Shown: in pieces, positions 45,860 to 56,278 of the stretch
Layout: each line of letters begins with the position of its first letter
Numbering within the stretch: the stretch's first letter is position 1
From: Coleophoma eucalyptorum
Lineage: Eukaryota > Ascomycota > Leotiomycetes > Helotiales > Dermateaceae
Length of the DNA: 64,000 bases
Direction: 5' to 3'
Assembly (NCBI GenBank): GCA_026120035.1
Contig: JALRME010000001.1
Span: 434,001 to 498,000, forward strand
Program-made: the position numbers and the translations under genes
Notes under the pieces: generated by a model
Seen by the model: only the letters and a program-made list of their open reading frames with translations
Databases searched by the model: none
What the model was told of the DNA's origin: nothing

Positions 45860-46699
45860 TGTGAGATGCGTAGGAAGTCACAAGTGGTGTGCGACCCAAA
45901 AAATAGAATGATTCTGAGGTATCTGCTCTTGATGTAGTATTTAGCGACATATCCTTCCTAGTGGTTGGCCAAGTGACACCCACATTCTCGCTCCAGTGCC
46001 TTGCGAAAGTTTTCTCCAACAGCTATTTCAAATTCCATGTCTGCGGCAGGCCAACAAAATATTTGGTGATTTAAGAAATGGGATCAGAGCTGCTTCTCTA
46101 GTAATATTGCTTCTGGGGTATAAGGTATCAGTAATATTCGTGAGCTCGTATAAATAAGATTCTTATCCGCCCGTCGCTGGGTTACTGTGCCGGTTAGAAT
46201 TCTTTATTATAGTCCCCCGTCAACTAATATGGATAAAATTCATTGCGTTACTATTTTGGGATCACAGTTTAATCTTCAATTGCTTGCTTTGTTTGACTGT
46301 GGAACCTTCACCTGTCGTGAATATTCCTGCCGTTCTCCATCTCCTCTGATTTATACAAAATCGGGAACTCTCATTTACACTAATTGTGCCAAGTCTTACA
46401 TGATTTGTTATGAGATAAAACCAAAGTTATCACCGCTCCTTAGTTCTTTAACCCAGAACTTTGCCCTGCGACTACAACGTCGGATTTTCTACAAAAACAA
46501 ACCCTCGTCTATGATGAATGCTGTCTTAGTTGGTGAACCTGTCACCGCTTAAATTAATCTTAATAATAGCAATGCAAATCACGAGTTAGAATAGTAATTG
46601 CACCAGAATTTTTAACGACTTAAACTGCAATTTCAAGACATGAATACAGATAGATCCCATGATTTGGAAACTCTAACTCATATAAAGCATGGCTCGCCT
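45860..46699. other. Intergenic, no gene recognised
   Basis: Between the disordered-protein start and the aldo-keto reductase end. The plus-strand frame 46187-46552 lacks any domain and runs through AT-rich sequence. Confidence 0.35.
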
Positions 46700-47726
46700 C
46701 TATATGCTTGTCGCAACACACTCCTCCAGGTCTCGATAAAGTAAATAGGAGCTAGGGGCAGAGAAGTCATCTGTTCGCACCCTCTCCGTAATGGCCTCCA
46801 AAGTTTTCATATCTTCTTCATTCAACCTCAGCGGTGCAGCTTCAAGATTCTCCTTCAGTCGGTTGACATTGACACTCTTTGGGGCGAGACTGCAACCTCG
46901 TGTTAGACACCAGGCGATGAGAATTTGCGCTGGAGTTTTGCCAAGTTTACTGGCTAAGCTCTTCACCAACTCATGCTCTCTCGTAATCGTGTCTGCCCCC
47001 GGCCATGGTGCCTGGATACCTAGGGGTGTGAATGCCGTAACGTGGATACCACGTTCTTGGTTCCACTCCATAAAGGCTGTTTGCGGGAGATATGGGTGAA
47101 GCTCAAACTGGTGAACGGCTGGCTGAATTTTGCAGTCGTTGAGGAGAGCGGTGATTTCTGAGCGGCAAAAGTTGGAAACACCGATGTTGCGGACCTTCCC
47201 TGTTTCAACGAGAGCTTCCATGGCTGCCCAGGTTGTTGTCCAGGGAATTTTCTCCGTCAAATCATGGTATTTATGAAGATCATAATCGTCATCTAGAGTT
47301 AAGGGTGCAACTAACTGGCCGGCACATGGGTTATGCATCAGATAAAGATCTAAGTATGTGAGTCCCAGATCATCCAGCGTTTTCTGAAGAGCCTTTGGGA
47401 CGTCTTCAGGTGCATGGCTATGAAGACTCGTCAGCACACGAAGCTCTCTGAACAGATATTATGTCGGACCGGAGAACATACTCTGAATTCCATAGTTTAC
47501 CCGTCACCCATATTTGATCTCTTGCGATGCCGCTGTTCTTGATTCCCAACCCAACCCCCTTCTCATTTCTGTACAGTGATGCACAATCAATGTGTCTGTA
47601 CCCCATCTTGAGTGCCTCAGTCACAGCTTTTGAAACCTCCTCATCGGTACAAAGCCAGGTGCCCAACCCAAAGGCCGGCATCTTAGCCCCAGAGTTGAGG
47701 GTATAGAATCCTTCCATCTCTGACAT
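46700..47726 (-). CDS. Aldo-keto reductase
   Basis: NADPH-dependent carbonyl reductase of the AKR superfamily, 323 residues. Exons on the minus strand are 47726-47482 and 47426-46700. The catalytic tetrad is complete: Asp47 and Tyr52 in YRHIDCASLYRNE, Lys77 in VTGKLWN, His113 in LYLMHNP. Strand landmarks (GVSNF, HPYLPQ) and the cofactor region PKSVNVNRLKENLEA are intact. The acceptor at 47427 was chosen over a 34-base intron alternative because it gives the family-typical KLWNS-DLHSHAPEDV join. Substrate is unknown. The next gene upstream on the same strand is a Zn2Cys6 regulator, which could control it. Confidence 0.86.
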
Positions 47727-48351
47727 TATGAACGACTAGAATAAAACAAGGTGGTTTGAAAACTTTACACGCAACCTCTCTTTTATCGAAGTTGGAATGT
47801 AGAATGGCTTGTCGTGGATACTGAAGATGGGGGTACTTGTCTTCTTACTGACGGGCCCACATTATGATTGATCCTTCACTAGCCCAAAACGGGTCGGGAA
47901 TCCATCGCACTTCCTTCTTTGCACTACAACTCAGAATTTTCCTAAGCACAACACTTGTAGACCAGACAATTCGCGATCACATAGGTTTGTGTAGATTGAG
48001 CTAAAACATTTGAAAGTGGGAAATATATTGCTTAGAATATATTCCGAAGCTGCAGAGGAACTTTATTCTAGCGTGATGAAGCGCAAAACGATTGCGTTAT
48101 TCTTATGTAAACGCCTGAAATATGAGTATGACGAATATTCGGTAAAATTTACATCATATAAATCTATTTCTATTACTTATCGATTATTCTTAACATTGTC
48201 TAATGCTAGCTTTGACGACCCTTCAAGACCTCATGAGGAATATTCAGAAGAAAACTGGGGGTGACCATCTCGCTGGTTGGCCAGAATAAGAGGTTCATAA
48301 GCTCTAGCAATTGTTCTTTCCTGTTAGGCAAGATGGTGATCATCGTCTTTC
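47727..48351. promoter_or_regulatory. Intergenic, promoter of the aldo-keto reductase
   Basis: No gene is recognised between the reductase start and the 3' end of the regulator; frame 48010-48264 has no domain. Confidence 0.35.
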
Positions 48352-49981
48352 TTACCAGTAAAGCACTTGCTGCTTTTCCACAGTCTTCCCAGGAGCACCT
48401 TTGATACCTTGTTGGCAAGTGACCACCACCGATCTTTTACATGCGTCAACTTTTAAGTTGGTGATAGTAGCAACGAGATCCTCCGGTACGTATTCCTCAT
48501 CGTCATCTAAATCCTCTTCCTCAATATCAGCCACCCACTGGATGATCTTCACTACCATCGATGATGCCCACATTGCCTCCCTCCTATTAATACGTGAAAA
48601 TATTCCAATAACCTCTCGGCGTAAAGCCCGGTGTCGATAAATACATCCCACTGTGGCCAAGGGAATGACGACTCGCATGTCCAAGACAAAAGACGACTTC
48701 GCTTCTAAATCAATCAGAATTTTCGATAGCTCCACTACCTCGTTCAGTTCCTTTGTGTATCGCCGGAAGTACAGTGTAGTATTAGGTGATCCAGAATTGA
48801 CCCAAAGAAAACTCCCAAGATAATGTAACCGGAGACATATCGCACCGTGGAGCAAATGTCGCCCTAGGGGTTGCCTCGCTCTTCTATATAAATGGACAAA
48901 TGCTTCATTCCACTGTCGAAGTTTTGCTAGGATGTCCAACAATCCTGACACCGCGGTTGTAGTCAGAGTAGAATAGAGTCCGACATGTGGAGGGGTGTTA
49001 GAATTAAAAGGCGACTCGTCATCTGGGTTCCTGTCCAAGAACCGCTGGTGTATGCTTCGAAGTGAATTCATTGATAGCATGTATGCAGCTTCTTTAATAG
49101 TTTTGAATTCTCGTGGCATATTCTTGACTACTGCAGTACAGGATTGCATCCTTTTGAGATGTTGATCGACGCTGCGCTGGTCCTCCCATGAAGTCATCTG
49201 CATCTCCAGGAGAGCAAACGATTCGACAATATCTTCATCAATTGCTGTGCGATCCGCTGTTTGCCTCGAATACTCCTCTATCATTTCAATCCCAGTATAA
49301 ACTTGCGCGCTGGCAATCTTACCATTCCCGTGATATGTCTCGAAGCATGTAAAAAGAATGCAGGAAATAAGCTTGGTCCTGATGTGACAATCGTGTCTGG
49401 AAAGTGATTTCCTCAATAAAACAAGTGCCTTTTGGTACTCTGTATAGGCGAACTCTTGTTGATTTCTTTTCATCTCTTTATTGTATCCTGCCACGAAACT
49501 AAAGTCTAACGTCCCAACAGCGACCGCAGCATGTCGAATGCATGGCTCTGCTATACTGGCCTGAGGCACCACTCGAGTCCAGAGCTCAGACCCCGTGAAG
49601 CCCGTAAGTTCGGAGGCAATCTTGGAAGTAAACCTTTGAAAATACCCATATTCCTGGTCAGTATTAAATAACTTAAGGGATGGTGTAAGACAGAGTTGTA
49701 GCTTTGGTACGAGAACTCTTGGTCTCGTCGTGAGACAACCCTTGGGGTTTGTCACATATCCTTTACACTCGAAACCTGCTTTAAGGCATCGCGCGCACTC
49801 TGGCTTTCCTTCGTCACATTTGACCCTCCGAAATCTGTACACAATTATCAGCCATTCCAGCTTTCTGTGGCAATTTCATGTAACTATAATATCCGTACCT
49901 GCACGTTTTGCACCCGGTTTTAACCTTCGGAGCCGAGGTTTTTTTTCGTCTGAGAGTGACGACTTGGCCTTCCATCATCAT
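48352..49981 (-). CDS. Zn2Cys6 transcription factor with fungal-specific domain
   Basis: Exons on the minus strand are 49981-49899 and 49834-48352, giving 521 residues. The zinc cluster spans the intron: GCKTCR then FRRVKCDEGKPECARCLKAGFEC, i.e. C-x2-C-x6-C-x6-C-x2-C-x6-C. A basic stretch (LRRKKTSAPKVK) precedes it. The rest is the Fungal_trans_2-like helical domain typical of this class (YFQRFTSKIASELTGF, LISCILFTCFETYHGN), with an acidic DIEEEDLDDDEEYVPED region near the C-terminus that could activate transcription. The start is the first of three consecutive Met codons. An in-frame extension upstream exists but is not family-like. Probable partner gene: the downstream aldo-keto reductase. 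Confidence 0.84.
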
Positions 49982-51988
49982 TCCGAATACCTTCGGACCA
50001 AGTTGAGTCTTATGAAGGCAGCTGACGGTTGTTTGAAGAGTGACAAACTGTGTAGTGTAGGTAGTGTAAAAGTTTTGCTTGGCCGAAACCTTAACGTTGT
50101 TTACGCTTATAGGTCCTTGGTTGGCCCCACTTACCTTTATTAACTCATGGTAAAATTGTCCATTTTCGAACTCAACGAATTTCTTCAAAAGTTATGCTAT
50201 CGATTGGCGTGGTACAATCTTTTCTGATGTTAGGTAATGTTGTTGACAGTTCCATCTACGAAGAGAGATACAACTCTTGAGGGCTCAAATTCAGATATTA
50301 AAATGGCTTGATCCAAAGTTCATTAATAATGCTATGTTAGGTGTATGATAGATGATCTAAGGATGACAAAACCCTTAAATTTTCAAATATGTTATCTGTG
50401 ACCTAAAGGGTACGAGCGTCTACACACTTCAGAAGATAGTACCAACAAATCAACACAATTTAAAATCTTTCAAATCTACCTTAACGGGCCTAACTAATGT
50501 GATAGGTCTCCGAGACATAAAGAATAACGATGAAGTTAGTAGCTACAGTCACATGAATTGCAATAACCCAACATTCTAGATTACGATGATATTCCATGTT
50601 GTCGGGGTAGAGGATCGTCATATTTTGAGGTGATTCCGTCGTTACTATCCTCAGTAGACTGCATCTGCTTTAAAATGCTGAAGTACAATTTATAAATGAC
50701 GGAAAAGAATATGGCTGCGATTAGAAGCACTATACTGGAAGATGCTTTCTAGGCTACTGCGATAGGAATCAGGCCATAACGCGTGAATTACGGTGATGAG
50801 CTGTCCAGAAGAATCAAAATCCCTGTTCAACGCATCCCTGAAGTGGCACATAGTTCTCGGAGGCTTTAAATTGCCGATAATTCCGTACCATTTATGAAGA
50901 GAATGCCTTGATAAGTAAGCTACCTTTCAACTATATCCGGCAATTGAAATTCTCTGTTGCCTTATACATATTCTTGACGAAATAAAGCTAATCTTGTAAT
51001 ACTTCCCTAATACTGGTCTCGTAAGACTAAAATTTATTCTAATAAGTTCCCATGAAACTAAAGATGGGGCTCAAACATACAGATAATCCTTCCATATACG
51101 CTGCAAGTGAACTAGCTCTTCATGCAATCAGGCTCCTGGCTTATTAGATTCTATCCTCTTCACAGATCATGCCGGCATTGTAGACCAGGGAGATTATGCT
51201 CTACCTATAAATGCTTAGAACTTGGAATTCCATTTCCTGCTATACCGCACGCTAAGCTGAAATCTGAAATCAGATTCATGCAGAACTGGGGATTAGATTG
51301 TGCCGTGCGTGTTCTTTGATCCGGTGTGGCTTCCATGTATGCTTAAATCTAAACAAGCTTTGCCACACAGTATAATTTATTCTGTAGAACTGTAGGAATA
51401 TTAAGTTGACTAAGCCTTCCGTTGAAACTCCTTGTCTATAGAATAAATTTGCAAACGCGATGACTTGTCAGGTGACCAAATAAATTCAATCTAATTTCAC
51501 AAGAGAAATCTCTGGTTTTAGCTCTTTTATATTGAACAGCTCTTTAAGTACTACCATATTAGCGCTATTGTGCAGAATAAATATATAAAGGTCAGATACC
51601 TGGCACTTACATTTCCCCTGGTCACGGGTAGGTGTTGTCAGCCACTTCCTTCAATACGGTCTAATTTGGTACTTGGCTATACACCGCAACCGGCAACTCT
51701 TCCACTGTCTCCCCACAGCTCTGTCAGACTGACATAGATATTGATCCGAGCATTCGTTTCATGAATTCACTACTGGACAATCAAAGTTTGAAACATGCCC
51801 TTTCCGGACGACACGGGCCTGCTAAAGCGTAACCACGGACGGCACTAGGCCCGCTGCGACTACTTCTGTATCATCAAAGAGACGGTCCCAAATCAAATCA
51901 AGAGAACCATTAAATTTTTGAGTATTTCCTCAAACATACGAAATCTGTTGAACTTGTTTCCCTGTGTCCTTTAACACTTTGCCGCAAC
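49982..51988. other. Gene-poor region, 2 kb
   Basis: AT-rich spacer between two divergently placed genes. Nothing beyond short frames without motifs was found. Confidence 0.4.
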
Positions 51989-52822
51989 ATGGCTAGAACC
52001 TGGATGCTATTGAGCTCTGTTGTCGCTCTGGTTTTTGCTGTACTTCTTTACTTTGAGTGGGAAGATGATGGAACTCCTGCCTGCACCTCCAAAACAGACA
52101 TGTCCACAAAAATCTTGTTACAAGATCCTCTTGTCATATACATCGAGAACTTCCTTACGGACGACGATGTGAAGAAGCTCAAGAACTTGGCGTACGCCCC
52201 TCTTTCACACTCCAAATTACCACTCCTAGTATGCTTGGGGCTGACCAAATATGACAGCAAGGATCGCTTTGAGCAATCTTCGGTTATAGAGAATGGCGTA
52301 AAAGTGCCATCTACCCAAAGAACAAGCTCTACTGCCATGTTGTCTGACGCAGAGCAAATCACCAAATGCGTTGCGCAAAGAGCAGCGCGCTTCCAGAACC
52401 TTGCCGACACTGACTCCATCGAGCCAATTCAAGCGACTCGATATGTGAAAGGTCAAGAGTATAAGCCCCATCTTGACTTGCTATGGTCAGACCTTACAGC
52501 CGAGCATCACGTCGACCGAAACACTACCATCTTCGCTATCCTGGATGACAACTGCACAGATTGTGGGACGCAATTTCCTAATATCCATTTGGACTTGGCT
52601 GCTACACACCCAAAGTGGTGTGAGTTTATGGATTGCAGTAAGAGTGTGCTTACTGTTAAGCCGAAGAAGGGCAATGCGGTGTTTTGGAGAAACTTATTAG
52701 ATGATGGTAAGGCCGATATTCGAGCTGTACATTCGGGTCTTCCACTTACAGAGGGCTCAAAAATGGGCTTGAATATTTGGACAAGGAACGGAGGATTTCC
52801 AAAGGAGCTTCGAGAGTTGTAA
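51989..52822 (+). CDS. Prolyl-4-hydroxylase-like 2-oxoglutarate/Fe(II) oxygenase, membrane-anchored
   Basis: Family hydroxylates prolines or related substrates in the secretory pathway. The sequence is open throughout (277 residues), but an in-frame 66-base intron at 52192-52257 (GTACGC donor, CTGAC branch, ACAG acceptor) probably splits it. Removing it gives 255 residues and the family-like join KNLA-KDRFEQS. One N-terminal transmembrane anchor lies at about residues 5-22. The Fe ligands are in YKPHLD (HxD) and a late VHSGLPL; the 2OG-binding Lys is in GSKMGLNIW. Two CTDCG-type cysteines suggest disulphides. ER lumen topology is inferred. Confidence 0.82.
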   Translation: MARTWMLLSSVVALVFAVLLYFEWEDDGTPACTSKTDMSTKILLQDPLVIYIENFLTDDDVKKLKNLAYAPLSHSKLPLLVCLGLTKYDSKDRFEQSSVIENGVKVPSTQRTSSTAMLSDAEQITKCVAQRAARFQNLADTDSIEPIQATRYVKGQEYKPHLDLLWSDLTAEHHVDRNTTIFAILDDNCTDCGTQFPNIHLDLAATHPKWCEFMDCSKSVLTVKPKKGNAVFWRNLLDDGKADIRAVHSGLPLTEGSKMGLNIWTRNGGFPKELREL

Positions 52823-53445
52823 TTAGATATCCAATCGCGGTTCTCTATCTAAAACCTTCTACCGGACATTATGATCATGCTTTCAACTTGCAGGAACTGC
52901 AAAATATTTGACTGCAGGGCTCCAGCACGAAGTGAAATGAGCTGGAATATGGATGCGAATACTAGAAGGGCTGGTCTACTACTATTGCATCAATTATCAG
53001 CAGATGAAAAGATCTACTATGTCGCCCTCTCGATCAGTCTCGCGACGAATACCAATTTCTATCATATCACTAGCTTTGGCAAAGTGGAAGAAAATATGGC
53101 TACACGAATATTAAATCATACGACAATAGAGTCATTCCTATGATGGAAATGATCGGATAGCATAAAAGTTATTGGTTTATAGTAAGAATTTCCGTCTCGA
53201 GTTCGAGCTTATCCTTAGCTAATACACCTGCAGACTGATTAGAGGTCACTCCATGAAGTCAAATCCCGTGACATCTTGTATAAAAATGACACATTACAGC
53301 CATACAATTCTTCCTATATTTCGTCAAAATTTATCGTCGCTGGTCACTTTACTCTTTACTAGAACTCTCCTTCACTTGACCACGGCATTGAAGTATTCAC
53401 CACACCTGTTTATACGGAGAAGTGTATTTTCCACTCAGTTAGCCG
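52823..53445. other. Intergenic, no gene recognised
   Basis: Between the oxygenase and the HET relic. Short frames at 52871-53143 and 53253-53456 have no domain. The second ends where the HET similarity begins, in a different frame. Confidence 0.35.
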
Positions 53446-54647
53446 AGGCTCCTTAACAAATCGTATCTACAACTTGAAGAATTCGTAGGCATTATTACCA
53501 TACCCTACGCGATCCTGTCTCACAACTGGGAAGAGGAGGAAGTATTGGACGAGGAGTTTCAAGGTGGGCACGAAATTATGCGATACAAAGCTGGGTTCAA
53601 GAAGGTTAAGCATTTCTGCGAGTTGGTGAAGAGCTACTGTGTTAACTACACCTGGGTCGATTCCTGTTGCATTGACAAGCGTAACAGCGCTGAGTTATCT
53701 GCGGCTATCAACAGCATGTTCAAATGGTATAGTGATCCAGGCATCTGTATAATGTATCTTGTCGACGTTCCAGGTAGCTTAAAAGCCCAGCCTGAGGCCC
53801 AGATTCAGGCGCTCAAGAAGAGCCGTTGGTTCACGCGTGGATGGACGCTACAAGAGCTTATTGCGTCTAGTAGACGGCAATTCTTTGCCAGCGACTGGTA
53901 GATTATAGACTAAACAATACTTTCTAGGCACCTAGGCCACGAGTTTTTAAGGCTTATCTCGGAAATCACACATATCAGTGAGGTCGTCCTTCAGGACCGA
54001 AACAGGCTTCAGAGGTTCTGTATCGCTGAGCGAATGTCGTGGGTCGCCTACCGTCAGACTTCTCGCCCGGAAGATGCTGTCTACAGTTTGATGGGAATTT
54101 TCAACGTCAACATGCCCATTCTATACGGCGAGAATATGCAGAATGCTTTCAGACGACTACAAGACGAGATTATGAAGACATCATTCGACCAGACTATCTT
54201 TGCTTGGCGTGGCCCATATGACAGTAGTGGTTTATTAGCTCCAACACCCAGAGGTTTTGGGGATACTCCACAACTTGAGATATGGGCCCCGACAGGCTGG
54301 CACCGTTTGCCATGACAAACATCGGACTCTCTATTAACCTATCAATCTTCCAGCAATCCGCTAAGGACCTGCCCGGTATTTCCCTCGCAGCACTACAGTG
54401 CGATATCAAGACTGAAACAGGCTGGAAGATCTTGCTTGTTCATTTAAAGCGGGTTGAGAACGCTGACTGCTTCATGAATGGAAGGCTTTGTGAGGCATAC
54501 AGGAGAGTTAATTGCACTATGTGGGACATTGTTCCTGGAACATACCTCGTCGGCTGTCCCTACAAAGATATTCTTGTCCTCCAAGATGAGAATTATGAGC
54601 TACTTAAGAATGCAGTCGATTTAGATAGAAAAGGTCTGGATTTGTAG
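53446..54647 (+). pseudogene. HET-domain gene relic with two in-frame stops and a frameshift
   Basis: The similarity starts at 53446 with RLLN, the usual second residue onward of HET proteins; the expected ATG is absent and a TAG lies two codons upstream. The HET core is nearly complete: YAILSHNW, TWVDSCCIDK, AINSMFKWYSD, SRWFTRGWTLQELI. Stops TAG 53899-53901 and TAA 53911-53913 then interrupt the frame, which carries on with HLGHEFLRLISEITHI, the typical RPEDAVYSLMGIF and ILYGE. Both stops could come from Gln codons by C-to-T. A frame change near 54295-54303 precedes PFAMTNIGL and a C-terminal segment ending at 54647. The gene is therefore inactive as read. A 30-base intron would also remove the stops but is too short to be credible. 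Confidence 0.8.
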
Positions 54648-55141
54648 TCTAAAGCTTGGTGGCAATGGAAGGGAGATAATGAAACTCCTATTCCGGGTTA
54701 AGGAATTACGATAAGTCGAGATTGAAAGATTGGTTATTGATCAATTTGCGAGTCATGTCAAATTGAACTGTAATCATATCTATGTCTAGGTTGCAAGTAA
54801 AATAAGTTCAGACAATAATAAACTATCTCAAATCTACAGAGGGAAGGTAGCTCTTGAAAAGCTAATAGTAATCGTATAGAGCTTTAGAATATAGAGGAAA
54901 CCACTATATAATTGTTAAAGATCATGGATAGCCTTCACCTTATTGATAGATATTATCTGCCAAAATACTAATCAACGGCAAAGTCCTCATTCGCGAGGTG
55001 AGAGTGTAAAAGAATGAGTTTTAGTTCTCATGATATAAATTTAAAATATCTACAAATAATTGTGTACAGAATAAGTTTCTGAATATTTACAAAAGAATCT
55101 CTCTTCTTCTCTTAAGGTATGTGCATCTTCGGGTCAAAAGA
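54648..55141. other. Intergenic between HET relic and GH43 3' end
   Basis: AT-rich sequence without a recognised gene. Confidence 0.4.
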
Positions 55142-56278
55142 TTACACAACTGGCCAGCCGTTGGACCAAGACAACTTGTTCCAGCCAAATCTTTTCTGGC
55201 TGTCGGCATAGCCAACGCTAGTGTCAACATAGTGATAGTAAAGCACCAAGCCATTGCTAGAGTCGGTGAAGACGCCCCTGAAATGAACCGTTAGTATGGT
55301 TATAACCTTGATTAATATGCTCTAAACTTACTGTCCACCGGGACCATAGACTTTACCATGGCTCTCCAATAGCGTGGAGCCACCTCCTGCAGTACAAGCC
55401 TTTCCATTCTTGTCAACCTGAATCAATAGTCAGTGGACAATATCTTTTAAATCAAAAGCAGTAAACTTACGAAACTACCAGTAGCAGACTTGGATCGGCA
55501 CATGATGATCTTGTATTCAGCTCCGGTAGCAGGACGAGTAGTGTCGTAACCGCAGCAAATGCCATTTGAAATCAAGAGGTAGTAGTATCCAGTACCAGAG
55601 TAGTAGAACATGTATGATCCTTCCAATGCATGCGTTCCTACAGTTGTAGCTGCGATGTTGTAAGATGCTGCGCTTCCATGCGCAGATGGTCTGGTCAAAG
55701 GAACTTGGAAAATGTCGCCCCAGAAGGATCCAAAGTTCATCAAATAGGTACTGCCGACCTGGATAAGGTTAGGATCGATCGCGTTGTAGCTTTTTCCGGC
55801 CGATGATGACACGCCGATGGCTCCTTGGTCGGTCCAGGAACCTGCCTCCATTGTCTTGGAGGTTGCGAGGCCGATGGACGAGACTTGCGAGCCGAAGGAT
55901 GAAATCGCGTAGTACATGTAGTACACATCACCGATCTTGTGGACATCTGGAGCCTGTGAAATGTCAGTACCGCTCTAGAAATCTATACTAGAATAAGTGA
56001 CTTACCCATAAGTCCGAGCCAGAATTACCTGAGAGCGATATCTTGGAGCCCTTAGGGAGTGCATATCCTAGGCTCGTCCAAGGACCTGAGAGAGAAGTCG
56101 CCTTTGTGACTTCAATACCACTACCGGTGGAGAAACGGAAGTACGCATTGTCGGATGTTCTTTGGATGACTGAAGGGTCATGAGTCCAACAAACTCCTGA
56201 GCAGGATCCTGGATTAGAATAAGCCTGCGTCAAGGTCCCGAAGACCAGTGGCAGTAAAGAGAGAGACTTGTAGAACAT
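55142..56278 (-). CDS. Secreted GH43 endo-arabinanase-like glycosidase
   Basis: Predicted to cut alpha-1,5-L-arabinan side chains of plant pectin outside the cell. Exons on the minus strand are 56278-56006, 55953-55471, 55417-55332 and 55277-55142, giving 325 residues, the usual size of single-domain fungal ABN enzymes. A signal peptide ends near residue 19. The three acidic GH43 residues are visible: base in CWTHDPSVI, transition-state Asp in NAIDPNLI, acid in [11 protein letters not shown]. Blade motifs such as [17 protein letters not shown] and [14 protein letters not shown] confirm the five-bladed propeller. No carbohydrate-binding module is attached. It is the one clearly plant-wall-directed enzyme in the window. 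Confidence 0.88.

Noticed and set aside
47449..47482. A 34-base intron in the aldo-keto reductase ending at TTCAG
   Set aside because: Unusually short, and the resulting insertion does not fit the family. The acceptor at 47427 does.
53899..53928. A 30-base intron removing both stops in the HET relic
   Set aside because: It has a GACTAAAC branch-like motif, but 30 bases is below credible intron size. The frame also continues straight through with HET similarity, so stop mutations are simpler.
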